The notes under the pieces were generated by a model. It worked only from the letters and a program-made list of their open reading frames with translations. It had not been told where the DNA came from and did no database searches. The translations under genes and the position numbers were made by a program. Positions 28,477 to 38,192 of a stretch of 64,000 nt of DNA are shown in pieces; the stretch's first letter is position 1; every line of letters begins with the position of its first letter. The DNA lies in the NCBI RefSeq assembly GCF_014863605.1, contig NZ_CP062252.1, positions 434,001 to 498,000 of the forward strand, given 5' to 3'. The stretch is from Pseudomonas allokribbensis. GTDB taxonomy: Bacteria; Pseudomonadota; Gammaproteobacteria; Pseudomonadales; Pseudomonadaceae.

Positions 28477-30156
28477 TTACCGCTCGTGTACGTAAGTGCC
28501 CGGCGATGCTTCGCCTGCCGGATACGCTTTGTTGCCCAGTTTCGTCGGTGCCTTTTTCAGCTCGCCCGAACGCGCCGCTTGCCACGCCTGCCAGTGCAGC
28601 CACCAGGAGTCGGCATGCTTGGTCGAGTTTTCCTGCCAGTCATCGGCATTGGCGGTCATTTCGTCGCTGGTCATGTAGCGCGATTTCGGGTTGCCCGGCG
28701 GGTTCAGAATGCTCTGGATATGCCCGCTGCTCGACAGCACGAATTCCACCTTGCCGCCAAACAGCTGCGCCGACTTGTAGCAGGACTTCCACGGGGTGAT
28801 GTGGTCGTTGGTGCCGGCCAGCGAGAAGATGTCGGCGGTCACCTGCTTGAGGTCGATCGGCGTGCCGCACACTTCCAGTGCATCGGGGCGGATCAGTGGG
28901 TTGTTTTTGAACATCTCGATCAGGTCGCCGTGGAACGCCGCCGGCAACCGGGTGGTGTCGTTGTTCCAGAACAGGATGTCGAACACCGGCGGCTCGTTGC
29001 CGAGCAGGTAGTTGTTGACCCAGTAGTTCCAGATCAGATCGTTGGGGCGCATCCAGGCGAAGACCTTGGCCATGTCTTTGCCTTCGAGCACGCCGGCCTG
29101 ATACGAATGACGCTTGGCCATTTCCAGGGTCTGCTCGTCGACAAACAGCGCGACGTCGCTGTCCAGGGTGGTGTCGAGCACGCTGACCAGCAGGGTCAGG
29201 GCATTGACCTTGTTTTCGCCAGTGGCGGCATAGTGGCCGAGCAGGGCGGTGCACGTGATGCCGCCAGAGCAGGCGCCGAGCATGTTGACGTCCTTGCTGC
29301 CGGTGATCGCGGTGACCACGTCGACCGCTTCCTTCAGGGCTTCGATGTAGGTCGAAAGGCCCCACTCGCGCTGTTCCTTGGTCGGGTTGCGCCAGCTGAC
29401 GATGAAGGTCTGCACATTGTTGCGCAGGCAGAAGCGCGCCAGGCTCTTGTCCGGGCTCAGGTCGAATACATAGAACTTGTTGATCTGCGGCGGTACGACC
29501 AGCAGCGGGCGCTCGTGCACCTGCTCGGTGATCGGCTTGTACTGGATCAGCTCCAGCACGTCGTTGCGAAACACTACCGCGCCTTCGGTCACGCCCAGGG
29601 TCTTGCCGACCTCGAACGCGCCCATGTTGACCTGGCTCGGCATGCCGCCGTTGTGTACCAGATCCTTGGCCAGATGCGAGAGGCCATCGAGCAGGCTCTT
29701 GCCGCCGGTCTCGAAGAAACGTTTGACCGCCGCCGGGTTGGCCGCCGTGTTGGTCGGCGCCATGGCTTCGGTCATCAGGTTGATCACGAAGTGCCCGCGC
29801 GCAATGTCCTTGGGCGAGAGGCTGCTGTCGTCGATCCAGGCATGGAGTTCCTTGCGCCACGCCAGATAGGTTTGCAGGTAACGCTTGTACAGCGGGTTCT
29901 GACTCCACGCCGGATCGGCAAAGCGACGGTCATCGCCAGCCGGTTGCAGTTCTGATTTGCCGAACAGCACGTTCTTCAATTCGAGGCCGAAATGAGTGAC
30001 GTGTTTGACACTATGGATCGGTTGTTTGATGGCCTGGGTCAGCACCATTCGAGCAGAGGCCAGCAGATCCTTTCCGCGAAGCCCAACGACAGGATTCAGC
30101 CCCAGGGTGTTTTCCGAGGCTTGGTACTTCAAATCATCGTTATTCTTGTTACTCAT
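28477..30156 (-). CDS. phaC1: Medium-chain-length PHA synthase 1
   Basis: PhaC1 is the main class II PHA synthase. The 559-residue protein has the box GACSGG with Cys296, the Asp-containing block LAGTNDHITPW, and the His in SSGHIQSILNPP. The N-terminal region (YQASENTLGLNPVVGLRGKD) is typical of PhaC1 rather than PhaC2. It is the first gene of the minus-strand pha operon. A sigma-54-type promoter lies about 125 bp upstream of its ATG. Confidence 0.97.
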   Translation of the reverse strand: MSNKNNDDLKYQASENTLGLNPVVGLRGKDLLASARMVLTQAIKQPIHSVKHVTHFGLELKNVLFGKSELQPAGDDRRFADPAWSQNPLYKRYLQTYLAWRKELHAWIDDSSLSPKDIARGHFVINLMTEAMAPTNTAANPAAVKRFFETGGKSLLDGLSHLAKDLVHNGGMPSQVNMGAFEVGKTLGVTEGAVVFRNDVLELIQYKPITEQVHERPLLVVPPQINKFYVFDLSPDKSLARFCLRNNVQTFIVSWRNPTKEQREWGLSTYIEALKEAVDVVTAITGSKDVNMLGACSGGITCTALLGHYAATGENKVNALTLLVSVLDTTLDSDVALFVDEQTLEMAKRHSYQAGVLEGKDMAKVFAWMRPNDLIWNYWVNNYLLGNEPPVFDILFWNNDTTRLPAAFHGDLIEMFKNNPLIRPDALEVCGTPIDLKQVTADIFSLAGTNDHITPWKSCYKSAQLFGGKVEFVLSSSGHIQSILNPPGNPKSRYMTSDEMTANADDWQENSTKHADSWWLHWQAWQAARSGELKKAPTKLGNKAYPAGEASPGTYVHER

Positions 30157-30281
30157 CTACGACGCTCCATTGTCCTGAGACGAGTACCCGGTTTTCTGCT
30201 GTGCAGTTCCACAGCCAATGCCAGGTACTACTGCTCGGGTGACCGTTGATTCTGCATAGCTGCTTTACAGTCGTAGAGCAC

Positions 30282-30297
30282 TGCAGGGAACTTGCCA
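30282..30297 (-). promoter_or_regulatory. Candidate sigma-54 promoter of phaC1
   Basis: Read on the minus strand, the 16 bases are TGGCAAGTTCCCTGCA. This matches the -24/-12 consensus TGGCAC-N5-TTGCA, with the invariant GG and GC exactly 10 bp apart. It lies about 125 bp before the phaC1 start codon. Sigma-54 control of mcl-PHA synthesis is known in some pseudomonads. No enhancer-binding site was identified here. Confidence 0.6.
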
Positions 30298-30414
30298 GCT
30301 CCATTGGTTACCCGAGTTTAATTTTTTTCGCAAGCAGCCGATCCCGGGCCGCTTTAGCGGAGCATTCAAACAGATGAATTTAGAAAATGCCCTCTAAACA
30401 GTCCGAGGCGCGGA

Positions 30415-30792
30415 CTAGAGCATCAGCTTGACGACGGACTCGTCCGGGTCGCGGGTTTTGCCGGCGGCTTTGAGCTCGGCCAGATAATCCGCCCAGAGTG
30501 CGTCATAACGTCGCCCCAGTTCGTAGAGGTAATCCCAGGTGAACAGGCCGCTGTCGTGACCGTCGTCGAAGGTCAGTTTCAGTGCGTACTGACCGGCCGG
30601 TTCTACCTTGGACAGGCCGACGTGCAGCTTGCCGAATTGCAGGATCGGTTTGCCGTGGCCCTGGACCTCGGCGGAGGGCGAATGCACGCGCAGGAATTCG
30701 GCGGGCAGGGTGTACTCCTCGCCGGACGCGTATTTGAGCGACAGGGTTTTCGAGGCTTTGTGCAGTTTGATGTCGGTGGGGAGTTGGGTCAT
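30415..30792 (-). CDS. DUF971 (gamma-butyrobetaine-hydroxylase-like N-terminal domain) protein
   Basis: This 125-residue protein contains only the small domain found at the N-terminus of gamma-butyrobetaine dioxygenases. It shows EYTLPAEFLRVHSPSAEVQGHG and the later FDDGHDSGLFTWDYLYELG. The zinc-binding Cys/His set of the eukaryotic enzymes is largely absent and no dioxygenase domain follows, so catalysis is unlikely. Stand-alone members are common in proteobacteria near hslVU and have been linked to iron-sulfur or redox functions. Here it lies downstream of hslU, behind a terminator-like hairpin. Function is not known. Confidence 0.85.
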   Translation of the reverse strand: MTQLPTDIKLHKASKTLSLKYASGEEYTLPAEFLRVHSPSAEVQGHGKPILQFGKLHVGLSKVEPAGQYALKLTFDDGHDSGLFTWDYLYELGRRYDALWADYLAELKAAGKTRDPDESVVKLML

Positions 30793-30811
30793 TGCCGGCG
30801 TTCCGTCAGGT

Positions 30812-30843
30812 GAAAAAAATTGTGGGAGCCGATGGCTCCCACA
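30812..30843 (-). terminator. REP-like hairpin acting as hslVU terminator
   Basis: TGTGGGAGCC (30821-30830) and GGCTCCCACA (30834-30843) form a 10-bp stem with a 3-nt loop. On the minus strand the stem is followed by A and then seven T residues (30813-30819). This gives a complete intrinsic terminator 26 bp beyond the hslU stop, built from the GTGGGAGC REP core. Confidence 0.85.
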
Positions 30844-30868
30844 GTTTCACGACCACTGTCAGTATGGC

Positions 30869-32206
30869 TTACAGGATATAACGAGACAGATCTTCGTTCT
30901 GCGCCAATTCACCCAGGTGGCTGTTGACGTACTCGGCGTCGATCAGGATCGCCTTGTCGTCGTGGGCGCTGGCCAGATCGCCGGCGCTGAACGACACCTC
31001 TTCCAGCAGGCGCTCGAGCAGCGTGTGCAGGCGACGGGCACCGATGTTCTCGGTCTTCTCGTTGACCTGCCAGGCAATCTCCGCCAGGCGCTTGATGCCG
31101 TCAGGCTGGAACTGGATGTTCAGGCCTTCGGTCTTCAGCAGCGCGCAGTATTGCTCGGTGAGCGAGGCGTGCGGTTCGCTGAGGATGCGCTCGAAGTCTT
31201 CCGGGCTCAGGGCCTTGAGTTCGACGCGGATCGGCAGACGGCCTTGCAGCTCCGGCACCAGGTCGCTCGGCTTGCTCAGGTGGAACGCACCGGAGGCGAT
31301 GAACAGGATGTGGTCGGTCTTGACCATGCCCAGCTTGGTGTTGACGGTGCAGCCTTCGATCAGCGGCAGCAGGTCGCGTTGTACGCCTTCACGGGACACA
31401 TCGGCGCCGCCGACATTGCCGCGCTTGGCGACCTTGTCGATTTCGTCGATGAACACGATGCCGTGCTGCTCGACCGCTTCCAGGGCCTTGGCCTTCAACT
31501 CTTCTTCGTTGACCAGGCGACCGGCTTCTTCATCGCGCACCAGCTTCAGCGCTTCCTTGACCTTGAGCTTGCGAGACTTCTTCTTGCCCTTGCCCATGTT
31601 GGCGAACAGGGACTGAAGCTGGTTGGTCATCTCTTCCATGCCCGGCGGCGTGGCGATCTCGATGCCGGCCATTTCGGCGACTTCGATCTCGATTTCCTTG
31701 TCGTCCAGCTGACCTTCGCGCAGGCGCTTGCGGAACAGCTGGCGGGTGTTGGAATCCGGGCTCGGCGCTTCTTCGTTGCTGAAGCCCATGCGTGCCGGCG
31801 GCAACAGCGCGTCGAGGATGCGGTCCTCGGCAGCGTCTTCGGCGCGGTGGCGAACGCGGGTCATTTCCTGCTCGCGCAGCATCTTGATCGCGGCATCGGC
31901 CAGATCACGGATGATCGACTCGACGTCGCGGCCGACGTAGCCGACTTCGGTGAACTTGGTCGCTTCGACCTTGATGAACGGCGCGTTGGCCAGCTTGGCC
32001 AGGCGACGGGCGATCTCGGTTTTACCGACACCGGTCGGGCCGATCATCAGGATGTTCTTCGGGGTCACTTCAACACGCAGCTCTTCAGGCAGCTGCATGC
32101 GGCGCCAGCGGTTGCGCAGGGCAATCGCGACGGCGCGCTTGGCATCGTCCTGGCCGATGATATGGCGATTGAGTTCGTGGACGATTTCGCGGGGAGTCAT
32201 GGACAT
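30869..32206 (-). CDS. hslU: ATP-dependent protease ATPase subunit HslU
   Basis: HslU is the AAA+ unfoldase that feeds substrates to the HslV peptidase. The 445-residue protein begins [26 protein letters not shown]. It has Walker A GPTGVGKT at about residues 56-63, Walker [11 protein letters not shown], the sensor-type arginine block [15 protein letters not shown], and a C-terminal end (SRYIL) that inserts into HslV. It follows hslV by 48 bp in a heat-shock operon. Confidence 0.97.
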   Translation of the reverse strand: MSMTPREIVHELNRHIIGQDDAKRAVAIALRNRWRRMQLPEELRVEVTPKNILMIGPTGVGKTEIARRLAKLANAPFIKVEATKFTEVGYVGRDVESIIRDLADAAIKMLREQEMTRVRHRAEDAAEDRILDALLPPARMGFSNEEAPSPDSNTRQLFRKRLREGQLDDKEIEIEVAEMAGIEIATPPGMEEMTNQLQSLFANMGKGKKKSRKLKVKEALKLVRDEEAGRLVNEEELKAKALEAVEQHGIVFIDEIDKVAKRGNVGGADVSREGVQRDLLPLIEGCTVNTKLGMVKTDHILFIASGAFHLSKPSDLVPELQGRLPIRVELKALSPEDFERILSEPHASLTEQYCALLKTEGLNIQFQPDGIKRLAEIAWQVNEKTENIGARRLHTLLERLLEEVSFSAGDLASAHDDKAILIDAEYVNSHLGELAQNEDLSRYIL

Positions 32207-32254
32207 AATAATTGACGGTCCTCAAGCAGAAACAAGCCGTGGCACAGGGCCGAC

Positions 32255-32791
32255 TCAGGCTTCTTCAGCGAGATCCTGCTCCTCAATGGTCTGAGTGTGG
32301 TTGGTGAATACACAGATGTCGGCGGCGATCCCGAGAGCGGTCTCGACGATTTCGCGGGCCGACAGATCGGTCTTTTTCAGCAGCGCGCTGGCAGCGGCCT
32401 GGGCGTAACCGCCACCGGAACCCATGGCGATCAGGCCGTTTTCCGGTTCGACCACGTCACCGTTGCCGGTGATGATCAGGGAGGCGTCCTTGTTGGCGAC
32501 CGCGAGCATGGCTTCGAGGCGGCTCAGGGAACGGTCGGTACGCCACTCTTTGGCGAGTTCGACGGCGGCGCGGATCAGGTGGCCCTGATGTTTCTCGAGC
32601 TGGCCTTCGAAACGTTCGAACAGGGTAAAGGCGTCGGCGGTGGCACCGGCGAAACCGGCGATGACCTGGCCGTGGTACAGGCGACGAACTTTCTTCGCGT
32701 TGCCTTTCATCACGGTGTTGCCGAGAGAAACCTGGCCGTCGCCGCCCATGACGACTTTGCCGTGGCGGCGGACTGAAACGATGGTGGTCAA
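32255..32791 (-). CDS. hslV: ATP-dependent protease peptidase subunit HslV
   Basis: HslV is the proteasome-like threonine peptidase of the HslUV complex. I chose the TTG at 32791 as start because the next codon is Thr ([19 protein letters not shown]). Removal of Met exposes that Thr as the N-terminal nucleophile. The 178-residue length fits the family. The first in-frame ATG (32839) overlaps the -10 box of the heat-shock promoter and would bury the active Thr, so it cannot be used. Lys and Gly residues of the active site ([21 protein letters not shown]) are present. Confidence 0.95.
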   Translation of the reverse strand: MTTIVSVRRHGKVVMGGDGQVSLGNTVMKGNAKKVRRLYHGQVIAGFAGATADAFTLFERFEGQLEKHQGHLIRAAVELAKEWRTDRSLSRLEAMLAVANKDASLIITGNGDVVEPENGLIAMGSGGGYAQAAASALLKKTDLSAREIVETALGIAADICVFTNHTQTIEEQDLAEEA

Positions 32792-32837
32792 GGGAAGAGT
32801 CTCCACACTGCGGGGCGAAAATGCCTTATGCCCATTC

Positions 32838-32864
32838 ATATGGGGGTGGTGGAGAGGATTTCAA
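32838..32864 (-). promoter_or_regulatory. Sigma-32-type heat-shock promoter of hslVU
   Basis: On the minus strand the -35 element is TTGAAA (32859-32864), and after 13 bp the -10 element is CCCCATAT (32838-32845). This fits the RpoH consensus CTTGAAA/CCCCATNT closely. Transcription should begin near 32831, about 40 nt before the TTG start of hslV. Confidence 0.82.
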
Positions 32865-32946
32865 CTGCGGGAAGGGAGAGGGGACGAGCGGTGTTGTCGC
32901 GCTGATCCTCCCCACGCAGAGCGCGGGAAGGATCATTCGGGGGAAA

Positions 32947-33663
32947 TCAGCGGCTCTGGCGTTGTTGTAACAACAGGTTGCTGAAGCCCGCGCCCGCCAG
33001 TTGTTTCTGGGCGGTGGTCAGTTGTTCGCGGTTGCTGAACGGGCCGACCAGTACGCGATACCAGGTTTCATCCTTCACCGTCCCGGATTCAACCGCTACC
33101 GCCTGGCCGAGCAGAATGATCTGCGCGCGCACCTTGTCGGCATCGGCCTCTTTGCGGAACGAACCGGCCTGGAGGAAGAACTTGGTTACCGGCGCAGCCT
33201 TGGTCACCGGCGGCGCTGGCGGTGGGGTAATCCCGGCCAGTGCAGCCTGGGCGCGCGCCGTGTCGATCTTCGCCGCTTCCGCCGGGGTGACCGGCGTGGT
33301 CGGGATCGCCGGCACCTGTGGCGTCGGCAGGGTTTTCTCCGGCACGGCGTCAGGCGGCACGATCACTTCCGATTCCGGCAGCAGGGTGTAGAAGTCGTAC
33401 TTCGGCTTCACCGGTTGCGTCGGGCTCGGCGGGGTCTTGTTGGCCTCGGCGATCTTGGTGGCTTTCTGTTGCTGCTGTTGCTCGATCTTCTCGCGCTTGA
33501 CCGTGTCGCTGCCCTTGCCCGGCTCCAGTTTCATCAGGAACACGATGAACGCGCCGACCGTCAGGCCGATGGCCATCCACAGCCAACCCGGGATCGGTTG
33601 CTTTGCAGGAGCTTGGTAACGGCTGGCGCCACGCTTGGGTGCAGGTTTTTTCTTGGCAGCCAA
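32947..33663 (-). CDS. SPOR-domain membrane protein (FtsN-like)
   Basis: This 238-residue protein has a short basic cytoplasmic N-terminus (AAKKKPAPKRG), one membrane helix (GWLWMAIGLTVGAFIVFLM, about residues 26-44) and a long Pro/Ala/Thr-rich linker. A C-terminal SPOR domain with FFLQAGSFRKEADADKVRAQ binds denuded septal peptidoglycan. The layout is that of FtsN-type division proteins. The start is a TTG one base after the argS stop, so translation is probably coupled to argS. Whether it is the essential FtsN or an auxiliary cannot be told from the sequence alone. Confidence 0.88.
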   Translation of the reverse strand: MAAKKKPAPKRGASRYQAPAKQPIPGWLWMAIGLTVGAFIVFLMKLEPGKGSDTVKREKIEQQQQQKATKIAEANKTPPSPTQPVKPKYDFYTLLPESEVIVPPDAVPEKTLPTPQVPAIPTTPVTPAEAAKIDTARAQAALAGITPPPAPPVTKAAPVTKFFLQAGSFRKEADADKVRAQIILLGQAVAVESGTVKDETWYRVLVGPFSNREQLTTAQKQLAGAGFSNLLLQQRQSR

Positions 33664-33664
33664 C

Positions 33665-35401
33665 TTACATACGCTCCAGGGTTTCCAGGCCGAGCAGTTC
33701 CAGGCCTTGCTTGAGGGTACGGCCGGTCAGCGCGGCAAGGCGCAGACGGCTTTGCATTTGTGCCGGGGTGTCGGCGGCGAGGATCGGGCAGTTCTCGTAG
33801 AAGCTAGAGAACAGGCCGGCGACGTCGTACAGGTAGGTGCACAGGGTGTGTGGCGTGCCCTTTTCCGCGACGTTGTTCAGCACTTCACCGAACTGCGCCA
33901 GTTTGGCCGCCAGTTCCTGTTCGTGCGCCGCTTCGAGAACGATCTGGCCGTCGACCTCGCTGAAGTCCTTGCCCAGTTTGCGGAACACGCCAGCCACGCG
34001 GGTGTAGGCGTACAGCAGGTACGGCGCGGTGTTGCCTTCGAAGTTGAGCATCAGGTCGAAGTTGAAGCTGTAGTCGCTGGTGCGGTGCTTCGACAGGTCG
34101 GCGTACTTCACCGCGCCGATGCCCACGACTTTGGCGATGTTGCGCAGCTCGTCTTCGGCCAGCTCCGGATTCTTGTCCTTCACCAGGGTGTAGGCGCGTT
34201 CCTGAGCTTCGGTCAGCAGATCGATCAGCTTCACGGTGCCGCCATCACGGGTCTTGAACGGACGACCATCGGCGCCGTTCATGGTGCCGAAGCCCATGTG
34301 TTCCATTTCCATCGGATGGGTCACGAAACCGGCCTTGCGCGCCACGGCGAACACTTGCTGGAAGTGCAGGGCCTGACGCTGGTCGACGAAGTACAGCGCA
34401 CGGTCGGCCTTCAGCTTGCCGCTGCGGTAGCGCACGGCCGCCAGGTCGGTGGTGGCGTACAGGTAGCCGCCGTCAGCCTTGACGATGATCACCGGCAGCG
34501 GCTCGCCTTCGGCGTTCTTGAACTCGTCGAGGAACACGCACTGGGCTCCGTTGCTTTCGACCAGCATGCCGGCGGCCTTCAGGTCGTTGACCACGTTGAT
34601 CAGGTCGTCGTTGTAGGCGCTTTCGCCCATCACGTCGGCCATGGTCAGTTTGACGTTGAGCAGTTCGTAGATCTTCTGGCAGTGCGACAGCGAGATGTCC
34701 TTGAATTTGGTCCACAGCGCCAGGCATTCGGCATCGCCGGCCTGCAGCTTGACCACCAGGCCACGGGCGCGGTCGGCGAATTCCGGGGACTCGTCGAAAC
34801 GCTGCTTGGCGGCGCGGTAGAAGTTTTCCAGGTCCGACAGCTCGTCGCTGGTGATCGGGTTTTCCTGCAGGTACGCCATCAGCATGCCGAACTGGGTGCC
34901 CCAGTCGCCAACGTGGTTCTGACGGATCACGGTATCGCCGAGGAACTCGAGCACACGGGCCACGCCGTCGCCGATGATGGTCGAGCGCAAGTGGCCGACG
35001 TGCATCTCTTTGGCCAGGTTTGGCGCCGACAGGTCGACCACGGTGCGTTGCGCCGGGCCCGCCTTGCGCACGCCAACGTGAGCGTCGGCCAGTGCGGCGT
35101 CGAGGCGCGAGGCCAGCGCTTGCGTGTTCTGGAAGAAATTGAGGAAGCCGGGGCCGGCGATTTCGGCCTTGGTGACGTTCTCGTCAGCCGGCAGGGCGGC
35201 GATGATTTTCTCTGCCAGGTCGCGCGGCTTCATGCCCGCAGGCTTGGCCAGCATCATCGCGATGTTGCTGGCGAAGTCGCCGTGGGTCTTGTCCCGGGCG
35301 TTCTCCACCTGGATCGCCGGCGTCAGGCCTTCAGGCAACACACCTTCGTTGACGAGTTGGGTGAGGGCTTGTTGGATCAGCTGGCGAATGGTGTCTTTCA
35401 T
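33665..35401 (-). CDS. argS: Arginyl-tRNA synthetase
   Basis: ArgS is the class I synthetase that charges tRNA-Arg. From the ATG at 35401 (MKDTIRQLI) it has 578 residues, the expected length. The HIGH-type motif is [12 protein letters not shown], and the C-terminal DALR anticodon-binding domain ends [10 protein letters not shown]. The open frame upstream to 35569 has no conserved residues. It is followed after one base by the SPOR gene. Confidence 0.97.
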   Translation of the reverse strand: MKDTIRQLIQQALTQLVNEGVLPEGLTPAIQVENARDKTHGDFASNIAMMLAKPAGMKPRDLAEKIIAALPADENVTKAEIAGPGFLNFFQNTQALASRLDAALADAHVGVRKAGPAQRTVVDLSAPNLAKEMHVGHLRSTIIGDGVARVLEFLGDTVIRQNHVGDWGTQFGMLMAYLQENPITSDELSDLENFYRAAKQRFDESPEFADRARGLVVKLQAGDAECLALWTKFKDISLSHCQKIYELLNVKLTMADVMGESAYNDDLINVVNDLKAAGMLVESNGAQCVFLDEFKNAEGEPLPVIIVKADGGYLYATTDLAAVRYRSGKLKADRALYFVDQRQALHFQQVFAVARKAGFVTHPMEMEHMGFGTMNGADGRPFKTRDGGTVKLIDLLTEAQERAYTLVKDKNPELAEDELRNIAKVVGIGAVKYADLSKHRTSDYSFNFDLMLNFEGNTAPYLLYAYTRVAGVFRKLGKDFSEVDGQIVLEAAHEQELAAKLAQFGEVLNNVAEKGTPHTLCTYLYDVAGLFSSFYENCPILAADTPAQMQSRLRLAALTGRTLKQGLELLGLETLERM

Positions 35402-35543
35402 GGTCTTCTCTTTCGACCGCAAGCGCGGCGGCGCATCGATGCGCGGGTGGAAAAACTGGGCATTATCCGTTGCGAAGACGGGCTTGCCAACCTTAGCAGG
35501 CAGGATGTGGATGTGTGGTGACAATTCGAGCGGTTTTGCCCGG

Positions 35544-37778
35544 TCAGTACAGATCCACCGGATCGACATCCAGCGACCAGCGCACCGCCCGGCCGCTCGG
35601 CATCTGCTCCAGCGCCAGCAGCCAGCTCGCCAGCAACCGGTGCAGCGGCGCCCGGGCCGTGGCCTGCAACAGCAGCTGCGCGCGGAAGCGTCCGGCCCGA
35701 CGTTCCATCGGCGCCGGCACCGGTCCCAGCAGTTCGATGCCGCTCAGGTTCTGCTCAGCCAGCAAGCGCTCGGCTTCGCTGCAGGCTTCATCAAGAAAGC
35801 CTTCGGCCTGCCCCGGCTTGTGGGCTTCGGCGCGCAACAGCGCCAGATGCGAGAATGGCGGCAGCCCGGCGGCGCGGCGTTCGCTCAGGGCCTGTTCGGC
35901 GAAGGCGAAATAACCCTGTTCGGTCAGTTGTACCAATAAAGGGTGGTCGGCGAGGTGCGTCTGAATGATCACCTTGCCAGGCTCCTCTGCACGCCCGGCG
36001 CGGCCGGCGACCTGCACGATCAGCTGCGCCATGCGCTCGCTGGCGCGGAAGTCACCGGAAAACAGCCCGCCATCGGCATCGAGGATCGAAACCAGGGTGA
36101 CCCGTGGGAAGTGGTGCCCCTTGGCCAACATCTGGGTGCCGACCAGGATGCACGGCTGACCTTTCTGAATCGTGGCGAACAACTGATTCATGGCGTCTTT
36201 GCGCGACGTGCTGTCGCGGTCGACGCGCAGTACCGGATAGTCCGGGAACAGAATCGCCAGCCGTTCCTCGGCCCGCTCGGTGCCGGCGCCCACCGGCCGC
36301 AGATCGACCTTGTTGCACTTCGGGCACTGGCGTGGCACGCGCTCGACGTAACCGCAGTGGTGGCAGCGCAGTTCGCCATAGCGCTGGTGCACGGTCATCC
36401 GCGCATCGCAGCGCTGGCACTCGGACATCCAGCCGCAATCGTGGCACAGCAGGGTCGGGGCAAAACCCCGGCGGTTGAGGAACACCAGCACTTGTTGGCC
36501 GGCGGCGAGGGTCTGGCCGATGGCCTGCTGCATCGGCCCGGAAATACCGCTGTCCAGCGGACGACTTTTCACATCCAGGCGCAGGAACCGTGGCTGCTTG
36601 GCGCCGCCGGCCCGTTCGTTCAGGCGCAGGAGCCCGTAGCGACCGGTGTAGGCGTTGTGCAGGCTTTCCAGCGACGGCGTCGCGGAGCCGAGGACGATCG
36701 GGATGTTTTCCTGCCGCGCCCGCACCAGCGCCAGATCCCGTGCGTGGTAGCGCAGGCCTTCCTGCTGTTTATAGGAACCGTCGTGTTCTTCGTCGATGAT
36801 GATCAGCCCCGGATTTTTCATCGGGGTGAACAGCGCCGAGCGGGTGCCGATAATAATGTCGGCCTCGCCGTCGCGGGCAGCGAGCCAGGCGTCGAGCCGC
36901 TCACGGTCGTTGACCGCCGAGTGCAGCAGGGCGATGCGCGCATTGAAGCGTTGTTCGAAGCGCGCCAGGGTTTGCGGGCCGAGGTTGATCTCCGGGATCA
37001 GCACCAGCGCCTGCTTGCCGGCTTCGAGGGTTTCGCGGATCAGCTGCAGATAGACTTCGGTCTTGCCGCTGCCGGTGACACCGGCCAGCAGGAACGCGTG
37101 ATAACTGTCGAAACCGGCGCGAATCGCTTCATACGCGGCGCGCTGTTCGCTGTTGAGCGGCAACTCCGGCTGGGCCAGCCAGTGCTCGTGGCGTGCGCCG
37201 GGGGCATGGCGACGCACTTCGACCTGCACCAGATCCTTGGCCAGCAGCAGATCGAGGCTGTCCTTGTTCAGCATCAGTTTGCTCAGCAACTGATGGGCGA
37301 CGCCGTGAGGGTGCTGGGCCAAAGTCGCCAGGGCTTCACGCTGGCGCGGCGCGCGGGCGATGCGCGGGTCATCGAGACTGGCACCGGGGGCAGCGGACCA
37401 GAAACGCTCCTGCCGGGCCTCGGCCAGTTCGCCCTGGCGCAGCAGCACCGGCAGTGCCCAACTCAAGGTGTCGCCGAGGCTGTGCTGATAATACTGAGCC
37501 GTCCACAGGCACAGCTTGAACAGTGCCGGCGGCAGCGGTGCCGTGGCATCGAGCAGGGCCAGCGCCGGTTTGAGCTTTTCCACCGGCACTTCACTGGTGT
37601 CAGTGACTTCCACCAGAATCCCGATCATTTCCCGCCGACCGAACGGCACCCGCAGGCGCATGCCCGGTTGCAACTGCGAGCGCAGCACGCCGGCCGGGGC
37701 CCGATAGTCGAACAGGCGGCGCAGGGGCGAAGGCAGGGCGAGGCGCAGAATGGCGTCGGGCACGCGGAGGATTCTCAT
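35544..37778 (-). CDS. priA: Primosomal replication-restart helicase PriA
   Basis: PriA recognises stalled or repaired forks and reloads the replisome. The 744-residue protein has an N-terminal 3'-DNA-binding domain and Walker [10 protein letters not shown]. The helicase box DEEH is followed by a zinc region with eight cysteines in four pairs (CHDC, CQRC, CHHC, CPKC). Motif [10 protein letters not shown] comes after. The first ATG is at 37778. A GTG at 37763 ([13 protein letters not shown]) would give the 739 residues usual for Pseudomonas PriA and may be the true start. Neither has a strong ribosome site. Confidence 0.95.
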   Translation of the reverse strand: MRILRVPDAILRLALPSPLRRLFDYRAPAGVLRSQLQPGMRLRVPFGRREMIGILVEVTDTSEVPVEKLKPALALLDATAPLPPALFKLCLWTAQYYQHSLGDTLSWALPVLLRQGELAEARQERFWSAAPGASLDDPRIARAPRQREALATLAQHPHGVAHQLLSKLMLNKDSLDLLLAKDLVQVEVRRHAPGARHEHWLAQPELPLNSEQRAAYEAIRAGFDSYHAFLLAGVTGSGKTEVYLQLIRETLEAGKQALVLIPEINLGPQTLARFEQRFNARIALLHSAVNDRERLDAWLAARDGEADIIIGTRSALFTPMKNPGLIIIDEEHDGSYKQQEGLRYHARDLALVRARQENIPIVLGSATPSLESLHNAYTGRYGLLRLNERAGGAKQPRFLRLDVKSRPLDSGISGPMQQAIGQTLAAGQQVLVFLNRRGFAPTLLCHDCGWMSECQRCDARMTVHQRYGELRCHHCGYVERVPRQCPKCNKVDLRPVGAGTERAEERLAILFPDYPVLRVDRDSTSRKDAMNQLFATIQKGQPCILVGTQMLAKGHHFPRVTLVSILDADGGLFSGDFRASERMAQLIVQVAGRAGRAEEPGKVIIQTHLADHPLLVQLTEQGYFAFAEQALSERRAAGLPPFSHLALLRAEAHKPGQAEGFLDEACSEAERLLAEQNLSGIELLGPVPAPMERRAGRFRAQLLLQATARAPLHRLLASWLLALEQMPSGRAVRWSLDVDPVDLY

Positions 37779-37834
37779 AGGCGGGGCGGTGAAGAAGGGC
37801 GGGAGCCTAGCAGACGGTCGGTCTCAGTGACAGC

Positions 37835-37862
37835 TTGCGTGATTAGCATTGTCTGGTAGAAT
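37835..37862 (+). promoter_or_regulatory. Sigma-70 promoter of rpmE
   Basis: TTGCGT (37835-37840) and TAGAAT (37857-37862) lie 16 bp apart. The predicted start near 37869 leaves a leader of about 65 nt before rpmE. It sits directly in the gap between the divergent priA and rpmE. Confidence 0.65.
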
Positions 37863-37932
37863 CCGCGGCCTAATTACGTGCGGTATTCAACAATAGTGTT
37901 GGGTGGCGGCACGCTAGCCTGAGGAAGACACC

Positions 37933-38151
37933 ATGAAAGCTGATATCCATCCAGAATACCCAGCAGTTGCTGTTACCTGCAGCTGCGGCAACAAGTTCGA
38001 AACCCGTTCGACCTTCGGCAAAGCCCTGGCGATCGACGTTTGCAACGAGTGCCACCCGTTCTACACCGGTAAGCAGAAGACTCTGGACACCGGTGGTCGC
38101 GTTCAGAAGTTCGCCGACCGTTTCGGTGCTTTCGGCGCGAAAAAGGCCTAA
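37933..38151 (+). CDS. rpmE: Ribosomal protein L31 (zinc-type)
   Basis: This 72-residue protein is the large-subunit protein L31 that bridges to the small subunit. The zinc-binding cysteines are present (CSC near residue 16, and CNEC near residue 37), so this is the zinc-containing form, not the zinc-independent paralogue. GAGGAAGACACC precedes the ATG. A terminator-shaped hairpin lies 45 bp downstream, inside the next gene. Confidence 0.97.
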   Translation: MKADIHPEYPAVAVTCSCGNKFETRSTFGKALAIDVCNECHPFYTGKQKTLDTGGRVQKFADRFGAFGAKKA

Positions 38152-38192
38152 GGCCCTTCATTCTGGAAAGCCTCAAAGGTTTTTCCGGTCTG

